Source: Alteromonadaceae bacterium XY-R5
GTDB lineage: Bacteria; Pseudomonadota; Gammaproteobacteria; Enterobacterales; Alteromonadaceae
Direction of reading: 5' to 3'
DNA length: 64,000 nucleotides
Assembly: GCA_001660395.1 (NCBI GenBank)
Contig: LXWE01000002.1
Span: forward strand, 1,302,001-1,366,000
Shown: piece by piece, positions 55,390-64,000 of the stretch
How positions within the stretch are numbered: the first letter of the stretch is position 1
How the letters are laid out: every line of letters begins with the position of its first letter
Program-made: the position numbers and the translations under genes
The notes under the pieces: model-generated
What the model saw: only the letters and a program-made list of their open reading frames with translations
What the model was told of the DNA's origin: nothing
Databases searched by the model: none

Positions 55390-56763
55390 ATGCCAGTTGC
55401 AGAAAAAGCCAAAACAGGCCTTGCCGCCATCATCCCAACACCAGCCAATGTGCGGCGTATCACCCTATTACCTTATGATGAAGAAAATGAGTTGCTGGAT
55501 TTAATCAAAATTGTTGCCAGCGCCCTCAAAATGTTTCCGCCTTTATATGTGCAATCTATCTTTGGGCCCATTCGTACCTGGATCCCACCACAAAAACCCC
55601 TGTCAGAATTTACTATTCTTGATATTTGGCGCTTTCGTCGGGCGGCATCCTATTTAACCGCCATTACAGTTCCTTCCCATTCTCACGCGCCCGGAGGCTG
55701 GGCCAGAACGCTACTACCCGTTTTTATTCAGCATTTATTTTGGCGACCAAGTGGCTATTACCAGCAGACAGATCCATATGCCTCGGTGACATCATTTTTG
55801 CCTGAGCGCTGGTTCTTTCTAAACGGCATCGCAACTAACCAGGCCGTTGCTGACATGAACAGTGAAATGCTAAGTCAGATGTTCCGTCGCCCTATTACCG
55901 GAATTCATAACGCCACCAACTCGTTCTTTTTTGACTTATTTGAATGTGCCGTGGGTAAAAGCTTTAAAACCGATCCCAGTCTTCAAAACGAACAAAGCCT
56001 GACCGAGCCCGCAATTAAAGCCACCATGGCCTTGATGGACGCCCTCCGGGATCAACAGGTAGAGCGAATTGTCTGGATTTGCCACTCCCAGGGCACCATC
56101 ATTACGGCAAATGTACTAAGGGCTCTGGCCAACGCATTTATGGCAATGGAACAGGAAGCACAAGGTATCCATAGCGCCGCCAGTATGTTGCATGAACAAA
56201 CTGAGCAATTCATCTATGCCTTTTTAAAATCTGAGCATTGCCATTTTGACCTGCGCAATGAACAAACGATCAAAACTGAAATGATCAAAATCCTGAAAAA
56301 GCTCGAAGTCTATACTTTTGCAAACTGCGCCAACGTGATGACCTACATCACCCATGTTGAATTACCGTCGGGAGAAAAAGTCGGTTTACCTTACATTGAA
56401 AACTTTGCGAACCGCTTCGATTTAGTCGCGCGCCTGGGTGTGATCAGCCCGCTTAATACCCCCGGTAACGGCTTAATCAAAATTGATGGGCCAGTATATG
56501 AACGCAGTAATTTCCTCGCCTGGGGACACTTGCTCAATCAGCACTATCTTTATCCTATGCTGCCCTACCTGGAAGACGACAGCAAAAGAAAGCCTAACCC
56601 ATTTACGCCCACGTCGCCTCAATGGCCAACAATTCCACGTCTTTATGGCTACTTTGACGGACAAACTCAGCCTGATGTGCTTAATATCGAAAAAGCCGGC
56701 GATACCCCATTTTTATGCATGGCGCCGCCTTTAGAGCACATCGACACTGCCGTAGATGGATAA
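55390..56763 (+). CDS. Putative alpha/beta hydrolase with a CHSQG nucleophile elbow
   Basis: A 457-residue protein without signal peptide or clear membrane helix. Residues about 224-245 (ERIVWICHSQGTIITANVL) look like a lipase-type nucleophile elbow, Ser 233, with the first Gly replaced by Cys. The preceding block (WFFLNGIATNQAVADMN and ITGIHNATNSFFFDL) is typical of DUF676-like serine hydrolases seen in some bacteria and fungi. An upstream ATG at 55378 has no ribosome site; the one at 55390 has GGAG six bases before. It stands alone between two hairpins. The substrate is unknown. Confidence 0.75.
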   Translation: MPVAEKAKTGLAAIIPTPANVRRITLLPYDEENELLDLIKIVASALKMFPPLYVQSIFGPIRTWIPPQKPLSEFTILDIWRFRRAASYLTAITVPSHSHAPGGWARTLLPVFIQHLFWRPSGYYQQTDPYASVTSFLPERWFFLNGIATNQAVADMNSEMLSQMFRRPITGIHNATNSFFFDLFECAVGKSFKTDPSLQNEQSLTEPAIKATMALMDALRDQQVERIVWICHSQGTIITANVLRALANAFMAMEQEAQGIHSAASMLHEQTEQFIYAFLKSEHCHFDLRNEQTIKTEMIKILKKLEVYTFANCANVMTYITHVELPSGEKVGLPYIENFANRFDLVARLGVISPLNTPGNGLIKIDGPVYERSNFLAWGHLLNQHYLYPMLPYLEDDSKRKPNPFTPTSPQWPTIPRLYGYFDGQTQPDVLNIEKAGDTPFLCMAPPLEHIDTAVDG

Positions 56764-56771
56764 TGTGATAC

Positions 56772-56806
56772 CACTAAAAAGCCGGCTTTCAGCCGGCTTT
56801 TTAGTG
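56772..56806. terminator. Bidirectional terminator between hydrolase and TonB receptor genes
   Basis: A 16-bp perfect stem CACTAAAAAGCCGGCT / AGCCGGCTTTTTAGTG with a TTC loop, between convergent genes. Confidence 0.95.
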
Positions 56807-56821
56807 TCTTAGTGCTTACGC

Positions 56822-59407
56822 TTAAAAGGCATATACCGCACGTACATAGTAGAATCCACCATTAATTCCCATCGGAGCTGTGGTTGGGTACTTAGACCCC
56901 GCCCAACCTGACAATGGATTCAGATCTGGCCGATTATCAAAGGCATTTTGCGCCCCGACTATCACACTTGTGTGTTCATCAACGTTGTACGCAGCTTCCA
57001 GATCAACAGTGATTTCAGAACCTGGATAAATCCGCGCATCGACCGTACCATCATCCAGATGGTCCTCGAAATAATCACCAAAGTAATTTATTCGGGTCAG
57101 GAAACGCCAGTCGCCATTCGTATGGTTCGCAGTTAAAGTCACCCGAGTGTCAGGCAGGTTATCCTCCAGCATCATAATTTTGTTTTCACCAATGTTGGTG
57201 TAATCATCGCCATTTTCGTCGGTATAGACCGTAACCTTATCAACCTGGGTATCGGTGTAGTTAAATGCCAGCGAGAACTTGGTGTCACCACCAAACATGC
57301 CCATACTGTAGTTTGCTACGATATCGACGCCCTGTGTAGTAGTGTCAAAATCATTCGTAAAGAATCGAATACTGGTAAAGCTGCTGGCATCAGTTTGTCC
57401 CAACGCTAACAAGGCAGCAATATCATCATCGGTTAGGGTAAGGCTTGAGGTTTGGCTAATCCTGTCAGTGACCTTAATGTTGAAGTAATCGACGGTTAAA
57501 TACAAACCGCTGTCAAATTCTCCCACCAGGCCAATGCTCAAGTTTACCGACTCTTCCGGTTCAAGGGCTTTACCGCCTTTTTGCACTGAAATGGGGTGAG
57601 TTGGCGGCAACGTCGCCTGATCCTGCAATTTGCCGTTATTAAACGCGGTAGAGACGTTTCGTACATTGCTCTGTCCTACTGTCGGAGCACGGAAGCCCGT
57701 ACTTGCCGCAGCACGTAGTGCCAGAGTTTCTGTCATCTGCCAGCGCGCCGCCAGTTTTCCGTTGAAGGTCGAACCGAAATCGGTGAAATCTTCATAGCGA
57801 GCGGCCGCACCTAACATCAAACTTTCGGTAAAATGTGCCTCAACATCAACATACGCGGCAATATTACTGCGACTCCAGGAGCCAGCATCTTCGGGTTTAA
57901 AGCCAGGAAAACCATTACTTCCAATTCCAAAGCCCTGCTCCGCTAAATCCCCTACCTCGTAGGATTCAGGATCACCAGCCAGGATCTCGAAACGCTCCTG
58001 GCGCCACTCTAAACCACCGGCCAGATTCAACGGTTCATATAATCCCACTTCAAGTGGATAGGACAAATCCAGATTCAGGTTTTTCTCAATCTGGTTGTAC
58101 TGGCCAGGTGAGAATTCTGTGGGTGATTCCGCGCCCAATGAGGGGTTAATCGTATTCTTAATCGAAAATTCCACTTCACTACGGGCGATAGCTGCACTGA
58201 TGTCGTAGGACAATTCATTATCCAATGTGCCTTTTGTCCCCATCACCAGCGAGGCATCAAATACCACACCGCCAAAACGAGGCGTAAAGCCCCCTGGTAA
58301 AATCTCATTAAAAGAGAAGCAATCCGGGTTGTTTGCAACCTGATTGATATACACAGAATCGGTCAATACGTTATCGCCAATACTGATAGTGGGACAATTA
58401 CCGCTCATATCCTCAGTTAAATCCGCCACAAGCAAGGTAGCGCCATCATCATTGGAATACACGCCACCTCGCGTATGAGGATTTCGATAATAAAAGCCGC
58501 CTTCAACCTCACGTTCGGCCCAGGTGCCCCACATATAGGCTTCTTTGTTTTTACCGACTTCTAAGCCAGTATTAATCAGCATTTTGTAATCGTATTTGAT
58601 TTCCGGATTTCCCCAAATCTGGGCCGGATTTGGCACATAGGTGTTGCCAGCATCAATCAGCGCCTGCGCATCGGGGCGCTGAACACTTCGGCTAGTCGGG
58701 TCTGCGCTGCGATATTCAAAGCTCAGGTTAGCAAAACCATCGTCTGATAATGGCAAACCAACATTACCCGAGATTTGGTACATATCACCGTCGCCTTCAT
58801 AATATGAGCCGTATCTGGCTTCGAATGAGCCACCTTCAGAGTCATTTTTCAGCGCAAAATTAATGACTCCGGCAATCGCATCTGACCCGTACTGAGCGGC
58901 AGCACCATCACGTAATACTTCGACCTGACGCAAGGCTATCGTGGGAATGGTTGAAATATCCGGGCCCTGAGCCCCATCCGAGAGGCTGCCCCCAAGAAAA
59001 GTAATAACAGCTGAGCGGTTTTTACGCTTGCCATTGACCAAAATCAGAGTTTGGTCTGACGCTAAACCACGTAAGTTGGCTGGACGTACCAAGGTTGACG
59101 CATCGTTGATCGGTTGTTCGTTCACGGTAAAAGATGGCACTGTCGCCATCATCATTTTGTCGATATCGGTGGCGCCCTGACTGGCAAATTCATCGCCTCC
59201 GATAATATCCAGCGGCACAGCTGAGTCACCGACAGAGCGAGGGGCTGCGCGACTACCCACAATTGCGATTTTTTCTACCTGTTCGTCAGCATTCGGCGAT
59301 TGCTGTGCAAAACCAGGGGTGATCACTGCTACAGATAAAGAACCTGCCATAAGCAGCTTGATACTACGACTTAATGTTGAGAGTGATGTATTCATAGAGT
59401 TTTCCAT
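56822..59407 (-). CDS. TonB-dependent outer-membrane receptor
   Basis: An 861-residue beta-barrel receptor for energised uptake across the outer membrane. A signal peptide (cleaved after GFAQ), a TonB-box-like EKIAIVGSR, a plug domain (RQVEVLRDGAAAQYGSDAIAGVINF) and a 22-strand barrel are visible, ending in a C-terminal Phe (VRAVYAF). The plug and the YPTTAPMGINGGFYY end resemble receptors without a known siderophore link, so the substrate is not known. Starts at 59407 and 59395 are both possible. Paired repeats lie just upstream. Confidence 0.94.
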   Translation of the reverse strand: MENSMNTSLSTLSRSIKLLMAGSLSVAVITPGFAQQSPNADEQVEKIAIVGSRAAPRSVGDSAVPLDIIGGDEFASQGATDIDKMMMATVPSFTVNEQPINDASTLVRPANLRGLASDQTLILVNGKRKNRSAVITFLGGSLSDGAQGPDISTIPTIALRQVEVLRDGAAAQYGSDAIAGVINFALKNDSEGGSFEARYGSYYEGDGDMYQISGNVGLPLSDDGFANLSFEYRSADPTSRSVQRPDAQALIDAGNTYVPNPAQIWGNPEIKYDYKMLINTGLEVGKNKEAYMWGTWAEREVEGGFYYRNPHTRGGVYSNDDGATLLVADLTEDMSGNCPTISIGDNVLTDSVYINQVANNPDCFSFNEILPGGFTPRFGGVVFDASLVMGTKGTLDNELSYDISAAIARSEVEFSIKNTINPSLGAESPTEFSPGQYNQIEKNLNLDLSYPLEVGLYEPLNLAGGLEWRQERFEILAGDPESYEVGDLAEQGFGIGSNGFPGFKPEDAGSWSRSNIAAYVDVEAHFTESLMLGAAARYEDFTDFGSTFNGKLAARWQMTETLALRAAASTGFRAPTVGQSNVRNVSTAFNNGKLQDQATLPPTHPISVQKGGKALEPEESVNLSIGLVGEFDSGLYLTVDYFNIKVTDRISQTSSLTLTDDDIAALLALGQTDASSFTSIRFFTNDFDTTTQGVDIVANYSMGMFGGDTKFSLAFNYTDTQVDKVTVYTDENGDDYTNIGENKIMMLEDNLPDTRVTLTANHTNGDWRFLTRINYFGDYFEDHLDDGTVDARIYPGSEITVDLEAAYNVDEHTSVIVGAQNAFDNRPDLNPLSGWAGSKYPTTAPMGINGGFYYVRAVYAF

Positions 59408-59446
59408 TTTCTAATAGTTATTCTCAGGCTCTTTGGTGTTGCAAAA

Positions 59447-59525
59447 CCAATATGAGGCATTGGCGAACCCAATATGGAGCATAGCATTTGTTAACAACAT
59501 CAAGTATTAAGCGAGCAAATATTGG
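59447..59525. repeat. Repeated CCAATATG motif upstream of the TonB receptor gene
   Basis: CCAATATGAGGCAT (59447-59460) and CCAATATGGAGCAT (59469-59482) are direct repeats with starts 22 bp apart, two helical turns. An inverted AATATTGG occurs at 59518-59525. All lie 40-120 bp before the start codon, where a regulator would bind. Confidence 0.55.
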
Positions 59526-59676
59526 TTATCAAAATTAACTATGCCCTTTTAGCTATAGCTGATCCTGAATAAAGCGCAAAAAATCACCCATATTTATGGA
59601 CAAACAGCACGTAGGAGTAAGGAAAACAATGGCCGAAAAGAGGTATAAAACGGGGGTAAATGCTATAAACAGCAAT
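59526..59676. other. Rest of the gap between sohB and the TonB receptor gene
   Basis: The 328-bp gap is A/T-rich. Apart from the repeats and the sohB terminator I see no ORF with a ribosome site on the minus strand and no further structure. A plus-strand ATG near 59630 follows AGGAGTAAGG but opens only a short frame. Confidence 0.5.
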
Positions 59677-59715
59677 AAAAAAACCGTGAAGAGCCAAAAG
59701 GCTGTCCACGGTTTT
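59677..59715 (-). terminator. Terminator of sohB
   Basis: Stem AAAACCGTG / CACGGTTTT with an inner AGCC / GGCT stem; the minus strand ends in seven Ts. It lies 20 bp after the stop. Confidence 0.9.
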
Positions 59716-59735
59716 ATCAGCGACAAAGCGCCAGG

Positions 59736-60770
59736 TTATTTAAAATAATGCAGACTTTTTTGCCACAGTCCCATCAGACCTTTTTCTACGCCTACGGCTG
59801 CCGCTTTACCCAGCTTCTCTGCCAGATTTTTCGGGCCCTCGTATTTCACCGTAAAGACCTGCTTTTCTTTGTATTGTTGCAACAAATAGTCATCAGAGGT
59901 TTGCAGTTTATCAACTAACCCTAATTCCAACGCTTTGTTGCCATACCAGTATTCACCTGTAGCAACTTTGGCGATATCCATATTGGCGCGATGCGCAGCA
60001 ACATGATCTTTGAACATATGGTGCACGTCTTCGAGCTCTTCACGGAATTTTTCACGGCCCGCATCAGTATTTTCACCAAACACCGTCAGAGTACGCTTAA
60101 ACTCACCTGCAGTGTGCTGTTCAAATTCAATATCATTGCGTTTCAGTAACTTATTAAAGTTAGGTAATTGCGCAATTACGCCAATAGAGCCAATAATGGC
60201 AAAGTTCGCAGCCAGTATTTCATCAGCCACACACGCCATCATGTAGCCACCGCTGGCAGCCACTTTATCTACCGACACAGTCAGTTTTAAACCGGCATCT
60301 TTAAGACGCTGAAGCTGAGATGCAGCCAAACCGTATCCATGTACGACACCGCCGCCACTTTCAAGTTTGACCAGCACTTCGTCCTGTTTATCCGCCACCA
60401 GCAGTACGGCTGTGACTTCCTTACGCAAACGCTCAACTTCATGGGCATCCATGGAGCCTTTAAAATCGATCACAAATAAACGGGAGGTGTCTTTTTCTTC
60501 CGGTTTATTTTTCTCATCTTTTTTCGCCTGCTTAGCCTTTTTCTTCTCTTCTTTATGAAGCGCTTTAAGCTCGTCTTTGGTCAGCAGCAATGCGCGGGTT
60601 TGCTCCGCAATGTCATCAAGCTTGTCATTGACAGATTCAATCAGCAAATGGCCTTTACCGCCTTTCTGCTTACTCGCCAGGCCGATAACGCCGCCAACCA
60701 CCAACAAAATAGCGATCACCAAGGTTGCGGCCTTGGCTAAAAACAGTCCGTATTCGTACAAAAATTCCAA
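59736..60770 (-). CDS. sohB: Inner-membrane serine peptidase SohB
   Basis: S49-family protease facing the periplasm. The 344-residue protein starts like E. coli SohB (MEFLYEYGLFLAK), with one TM (about 12-32), a Lys/Glu-rich cytoplasmic or linker region (66-95), and the protease domain with catalytic S173 (AASGGYMMA) and K225 (GEFKRT). The start is a TTG with GGAG eight bases upstream; the matching N-terminus supports it. In E. coli sohB is next to yciK; here the lipase gene lies between them. Confidence 0.95.
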   Translation of the reverse strand: MEFLYEYGLFLAKAATLVIAILLVVGGVIGLASKQKGGKGHLLIESVNDKLDDIAEQTRALLLTKDELKALHKEEKKKAKQAKKDEKNKPEEKDTSRLFVIDFKGSMDAHEVERLRKEVTAVLLVADKQDEVLVKLESGGGVVHGYGLAASQLQRLKDAGLKLTVSVDKVAASGGYMMACVADEILAANFAIIGSIGVIAQLPNFNKLLKRNDIEFEQHTAGEFKRTLTVFGENTDAGREKFREELEDVHHMFKDHVAAHRANMDIAKVATGEYWYGNKALELGLVDKLQTSDDYLLQQYKEKQVFTVKYEGPKNLAEKLGKAAAVGVEKGLMGLWQKSLHYFK

Positions 60771-60820
60771 AAAAGTTACTCCGCAAATTCAGATAGATAG
60801 GATATGGGGGCACTGTAAAC

Positions 60821-60850
60821 AAAAAAAAGGCCAAGTGAAACACCTGGCCT
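60821..60850 (-). terminator. Terminator of the lipase gene
   Basis: On the minus strand a 10-bp stem AGGCCAGGTG / CACTTGGCCT (one G-U pair) with a TTT loop is followed by a run of Ts. It lies 19 bp after the stop. Confidence 0.92.
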
Positions 60851-60869
60851 GTTTTGATAACAGATTCAA

Positions 60870-63443
60870 TTAGTCCGTAGACACCACGGATTCATCTGTT
60901 ACCAGGATGGTTTGACCACCCGTAGCAAGGTAAGTCGCCACTTGTTTCTGCATTTCTGTCGTGGCATCAGCACTCACAGAAGGTGACAACAGCGAGCCAT
61001 GATAACCTTCCGCCATTTTCACCCAGCCAGAGGTCGTTTCACCAGACGCTGCTGAAACTGTGCTAACCACACGATCCAAACCAATAATACCCACCAGAGG
61101 CTCGGTACCTGCCAATGGATACGTAGTAGTGTTAGGAATAACGGAATCGCCGTCCACTTCACTTAAATGCACAGGCGTATTGCTGCCCAGCAATGCACCA
61201 TAATTATTCGGATCGCCCGCATCAAGCATAGTCTGCGCCGCAAAACCGAAGCTGGTGAAAGTAGCATCAATTTCTGCCTGCTGATCGTCATCCAGCGCCG
61301 CATAGAAAAGCGGATAGAATTCAGCAATCACATCACTGGTGGCTTCCGTGTAGCTATTTGCCTGCATATAGGCAGTCAGTGCAGTCACAAAATCCTCAGA
61401 TGATGCAGCCAGCAGCGAACCTTTGATTACCGGACCAAAAGTGTCGGACTCCATCAGGAAATTACCAATACCGCCCCCCGGCACAGAGAATGACGCAGCT
61501 TTAATAGCAAACATGTTGTCAAAATCTGCCAGAGAATCTCCCAGAGTGTTATTGGCAAGCGCCGTTGCACCAATACCAGCGATGGACCCCAGTGAAATAC
61601 CGTTGAAAGACACGTTACTCGGATCGATATTAACGCTATCCGTCGAGTCAGCAATGGCATTTAAGGCTAAACGCAACACGACGATATCCAGAATGCTCTG
61701 ACGTAGGTTATCCCTTGCTGTTAGCAGGCTGGACAGGTTTAGGTAATCGGTCGCTGAGCCACCATACCCATCTGTCGCATTAACCACTGTGCCGTCTATC
61801 ACAAATCCGCGTTCGCCATGCAGTGGCAGGTCAATCGCCACAGTCGCAAAACCGGCCATAGATAACGCCCCGGTGATTGCCAGCATGGTTTCCTTATTGC
61901 CAGTAATACCGTGTTGTAAAATCACCACTGGCCAGCCTGCCGCAGGCTCAGTAAGGGTTACGCCAGCCAACGCCAACATGCTGGTATTGGGCACTGTGAT
62001 TTGAACAGGAATGGTTTCAGTACCGTCGCTGTTTTCGCCTTTGGCCAACAGGATCGGGTTATATTTGGTCGGGAAACGCGGGTCATCAATACCCAATGCC
62101 GCCAAATTCAAATCATATAAGCTGCCACTTGAAGCCGTTTGACAATAAGTATTGTTTGCACCAACGGCACCTGCAGTAATCAGAGATGTCACTCCGCTTT
62201 CACCTAACGCAGACAGCATTGCCCCATTAGTACAAGCTGCTTCCCACCAGTCGCCAGTCGGATTGGTCGTGCTCAAATAATAAGGTAAATCAACGCTACC
62301 ACCGTATAAGTCAGCCATACATAATGACGTAACCTTTGAGAACGTTGCCGTTGCAGTGGCTTGGATAGTGGCATTACTAGAACTCATACCGGCAACCAGG
62401 CCTGCACAGGTATCCAGCCCGTAGGTGCTTAATGCAGCCAAGGTTGTTGAATCAATCACCGATGATTTCAGTACATCGAACGGCGTATCCCCCGCTGACG
62501 ATTCGGTGACAGAAACCGATGGCAAATACGCTTTTGCGGCAGCAGCTGCCGTAGCTAAGTCACCCGTTGAAGCATACACAGTGGCAAAGGCGGTCGCATA
62601 AGGCGCAATCGCCAATTTCTTCTGCGTTCCCAGCACAGTACCGACCGACTGGGTCGTGAAATATGCAGCATAGGAAACAGTCTCACGTTCAATGCCTTCA
62701 CCGCCCAACAGATCCAGGGTGATATCCACCATGTTCTGTAACAATAACTGGCTTTCGCTGGATAAAGGTAATTCGTCAGGATCCTGTGCGACCAGATCCC
62801 AGGTCGTCGAACCTTTTACGGAACGGCCTTCGGTGTCCAGTAATGCATCGGTCACCACCATCAGATAACCTTGCGCCGCTTTTAATGGGCTTAACGGGAT
62901 CACGTTAATGCTACCTGAGCCATCCTGTGCATAGGTGGTAATAAAGTCGACGCCATAAGTCAGCTCTTCACCCACTTCGCAAGGTACGCCTGGCGCCCCA
63001 ATCGCGCTGGCAATGGTGGTACAGGTAGTGGAAGTACCTTCCAACGCCTGTGTCGCTTCGAAAATACGGATCACGCCGCTGCCCAATGAACTGGCGTCAA
63101 TATCCAGACCATCTGGCAAATCGATATCGATCGTAAAAGGATGTTCTGTCGACCAACCGTCTAATCCCGTCAATGCATGCTCAGGATTGCTTGGATCAAA
63201 GGTATCATCACCTTCTGTATTTAGGGTGAAGTCAAAAAGATAATAGCCAGATTCGGTATCTGTATCCGGCAACATCACAAGATCGTTGGGGATATTGAGG
63301 TCGCCTGCGGAAGGATCATAAATGATGCGTGCATAAGGCGTCGTCGTATCAGTATTTTGCTGCAAATCACTGATATCGTCTCCCGAACAAGCGGTAAGTC
63401 CGAAGACGGCTGCCACACTGGTGCTAAGTAACAGTTTTTTCAT
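60870..63443 (-). CDS. VolA/Pla-1/cef family surface lipase (lipoprotein)
   Basis: An 857-residue lipoprotein of the Pla-1/cef extracellular lipase family (TIGR03502), which includes Vibrio VolA, a surface lysophospholipase. The signal peptide ends at lipobox LTAC (Cys 19). The C-terminal catalytic domain has the oxyanion-hole stretch ILQHGITGNKETM (509-521) and the nucleophile elbow FNGISLGSIAG with Ser 617. The N-terminal half is beta-rich and of unclear role. GGAG precedes the ATG. A FadR-like box lies about 110 bp upstream. Confidence 0.92.
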   Translation of the reverse strand: MKKLLLSTSVAAVFGLTACSGDDISDLQQNTDTTTPYARIIYDPSAGDLNIPNDLVMLPDTDTESGYYLFDFTLNTEGDDTFDPSNPEHALTGLDGWSTEHPFTIDIDLPDGLDIDASSLGSGVIRIFEATQALEGTSTTCTTIASAIGAPGVPCEVGEELTYGVDFITTYAQDGSGSINVIPLSPLKAAQGYLMVVTDALLDTEGRSVKGSTTWDLVAQDPDELPLSSESQLLLQNMVDITLDLLGGEGIERETVSYAAYFTTQSVGTVLGTQKKLAIAPYATAFATVYASTGDLATAAAAAKAYLPSVSVTESSAGDTPFDVLKSSVIDSTTLAALSTYGLDTCAGLVAGMSSSNATIQATATATFSKVTSLCMADLYGGSVDLPYYLSTTNPTGDWWEAACTNGAMLSALGESGVTSLITAGAVGANNTYCQTASSGSLYDLNLAALGIDDPRFPTKYNPILLAKGENSDGTETIPVQITVPNTSMLALAGVTLTEPAAGWPVVILQHGITGNKETMLAITGALSMAGFATVAIDLPLHGERGFVIDGTVVNATDGYGGSATDYLNLSSLLTARDNLRQSILDIVVLRLALNAIADSTDSVNIDPSNVSFNGISLGSIAGIGATALANNTLGDSLADFDNMFAIKAASFSVPGGGIGNFLMESDTFGPVIKGSLLAASSEDFVTALTAYMQANSYTEATSDVIAEFYPLFYAALDDDQQAEIDATFTSFGFAAQTMLDAGDPNNYGALLGSNTPVHLSEVDGDSVIPNTTTYPLAGTEPLVGIIGLDRVVSTVSAASGETTSGWVKMAEGYHGSLLSPSVSADATTEMQKQVATYLATGGQTILVTDESVVSTD

Positions 63444-63552
63444 TTTATCTCCAACAATCCATAGTAATGTGATTTATTGTTTTCCCAAACTGAGTAGGTG
63501 TTCCATGTCCAGGCCATACCTTGCATACTCCTGCATAAGTAAGTTGCGTGTT

Positions 63553-63569
63553 AACAAGTATGACCAGTT
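63553..63569 (-). promoter_or_regulatory. FadR-like binding site upstream of the lipase gene
   Basis: On the minus strand AACTGGTCATACTTGTT resembles the E. coli FadR box; it agrees with the fabA site (AACTGATCGGACTTGTT) at 14 of 17 positions, from memory of that site. It lies 110 bp before the lipase ATG and about 155 bp before yciK, within the divergent region. Confidence 0.5.
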
Positions 63570-63725
63570 ACTGTTAAACCAATATTATTGACTTTATTAG
63601 AGTTTTGCAAAGGTTTGTTAACATAATGTAAGTTCATGCTCAGTATTCGACCAATGCATCAACACAGTAAATCAGGTCGCATCAGTGTTACAATGCCAGT
63701 AAGCCCAACAAGGATATTGATACAA

Positions 63726-64000
63726 ATGTTTGAATATAGCGCTCCTACTGATCTGCTCGCCGATAACATCATCCTAGTAACAGGCGCCGGAGATGGCATT
63801 GGCAAAACGGCGGCGCTCACCTATGCCCAACATGGAGCCACCGTCATTCTGCTGGGTCGAACCGTCAGTAAACTTGAGCAAACCTATGATGCTATTATTA
63901 ACGCAGGAGGGGCTGAACCTGCAATAGTGCCGTTAGATATGGCGGGGGCAACCGCCCAGCATTATCAGGACATGGCCTCGACCATAGAACAACAATTTGG
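63726..64000 (+). CDS. yciK: SDR-family oxidoreductase, YciK-like, 3' end outside window
   Basis: Short-chain dehydrogenase/reductase; the function of YciK is unknown. The 91 visible residues contain the NAD(P)-binding motif VTGAGDGIG and the second-strand GRT, and begin MFEYSAPTDLLADNIIL as in other YciK proteins. The rest, including the YxxxK site, is past the window edge. AAGGA is upstream of the ATG. Proximity to sohB is the same as in E. coli. Confidence 0.88.
   Translation, partial: MFEYSAPTDLLADNIILVTGAGDGIGKTAALTYAQHGATVILLGRTVSKLEQTYDAIINAGGAEPAIVPLDMAGATAQHYQDMASTIEQQF

Overview
The window is a compact piece of a gammaproteobacterial chromosome. Gene content points to the Alteromonadales, probably Alteromonadaceae: a yebR-proQ-prc block, a TIGR03503-type membrane protein, a VolA/Pla-1-type surface lipase, an SO_0444-type Cu/Zn exporter with its MerR regulator, the acnD-prpF version of the methylcitrate cycle, and many TonB/lipoprotein surface proteins. 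The species cannot be fixed from the sequence alone. I see no prophage, integron, insertion sequence or CRISPR array; this is mostly core metabolism with some accessory genes. The window cuts pepN at its left edge and a yciK-like gene at its right edge.

Layout. 1-5.1 kb: pepN (3' end missing) and an NSS symporter/NhaC antiporter pair. 5.2-8.7 kb: msrC, a small acidic protein, proQ and prc, the E. coli yebR-proQ-prc order with one extra gene. 8.8-11.4 kb: four small envelope proteins. 11.5-18.1 kb: a propionate operon (gntR, prpB, prpC, acnD, prpF) with a promoter bracketed by two identical palindromes. 18.4-20.1 kb: a class V aminotransferase and a 565-bp gap holding an orphan plus-strand terminator. 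20.1-24.3 kb: a tight rlmJ, protein kinase, tesB, gamma-carbonic anhydrase cluster. 24.4-28.1 kb: branched-chain 2-oxoacid dehydrogenase E1 alpha, E1 beta, E2. 28.3-36.9 kb: DUF2189 membrane protein, alaA, a coiled-coil membrane protein, an EF-hand protein, trhO, an Ig-repeat lipoprotein and a DAACS symporter. 36.9-40.1 kb: lolE-like permease, lolD and a CBS-domain membrane protein. 40.2-48.8 kb: ggt with a 49-residue membrane ORF in front, an atypical NRAMP, an NhaC-type permease, a fused peptidoglycan amidase/YfeW-like enzyme, and a divergent MurR-type regulator. 48.9-49.5 kb: five tandem tRNA-Asp genes. 49.9-53.3 kb: TIGR03503 protein, dnaQ/rnhA (divergent, as in E. coli) and marC. 53.5-55.1 kb: CueR-like regulator plus Cu/Zn exporter. 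55.4-64 kb: an unassigned alpha/beta hydrolase, a TonB-dependent receptor, sohB, a VolA-like lipase, and the start of yciK (sohB and yciK are also neighbours in E. coli).

How it fits together. The prp operon, the branched-chain oxoacid dehydrogenase genes, tesB, the lipase and alaA all handle short acyl units, fatty acids or amino acids, as expected of a marine-type heterotroph that degrades protein and lipid. The fused AmiD-YfeW protein beside a MurR-type regulator, together with ggt, suggests handling of cell-wall fragments. The observations I rate highest are the leader/trailer complementarity around each tandem tRNA-Asp gene, the AmiD-YfeW fusion under a MurR-like regulator, the kinase with an unassigned C-terminal half, the NRAMP protein without the usual metal-site motifs, repeated motifs upstream of the TonB receptor, and a FadR-like box upstream of the lipase. 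No clearly undescribed multi-gene system is evident.
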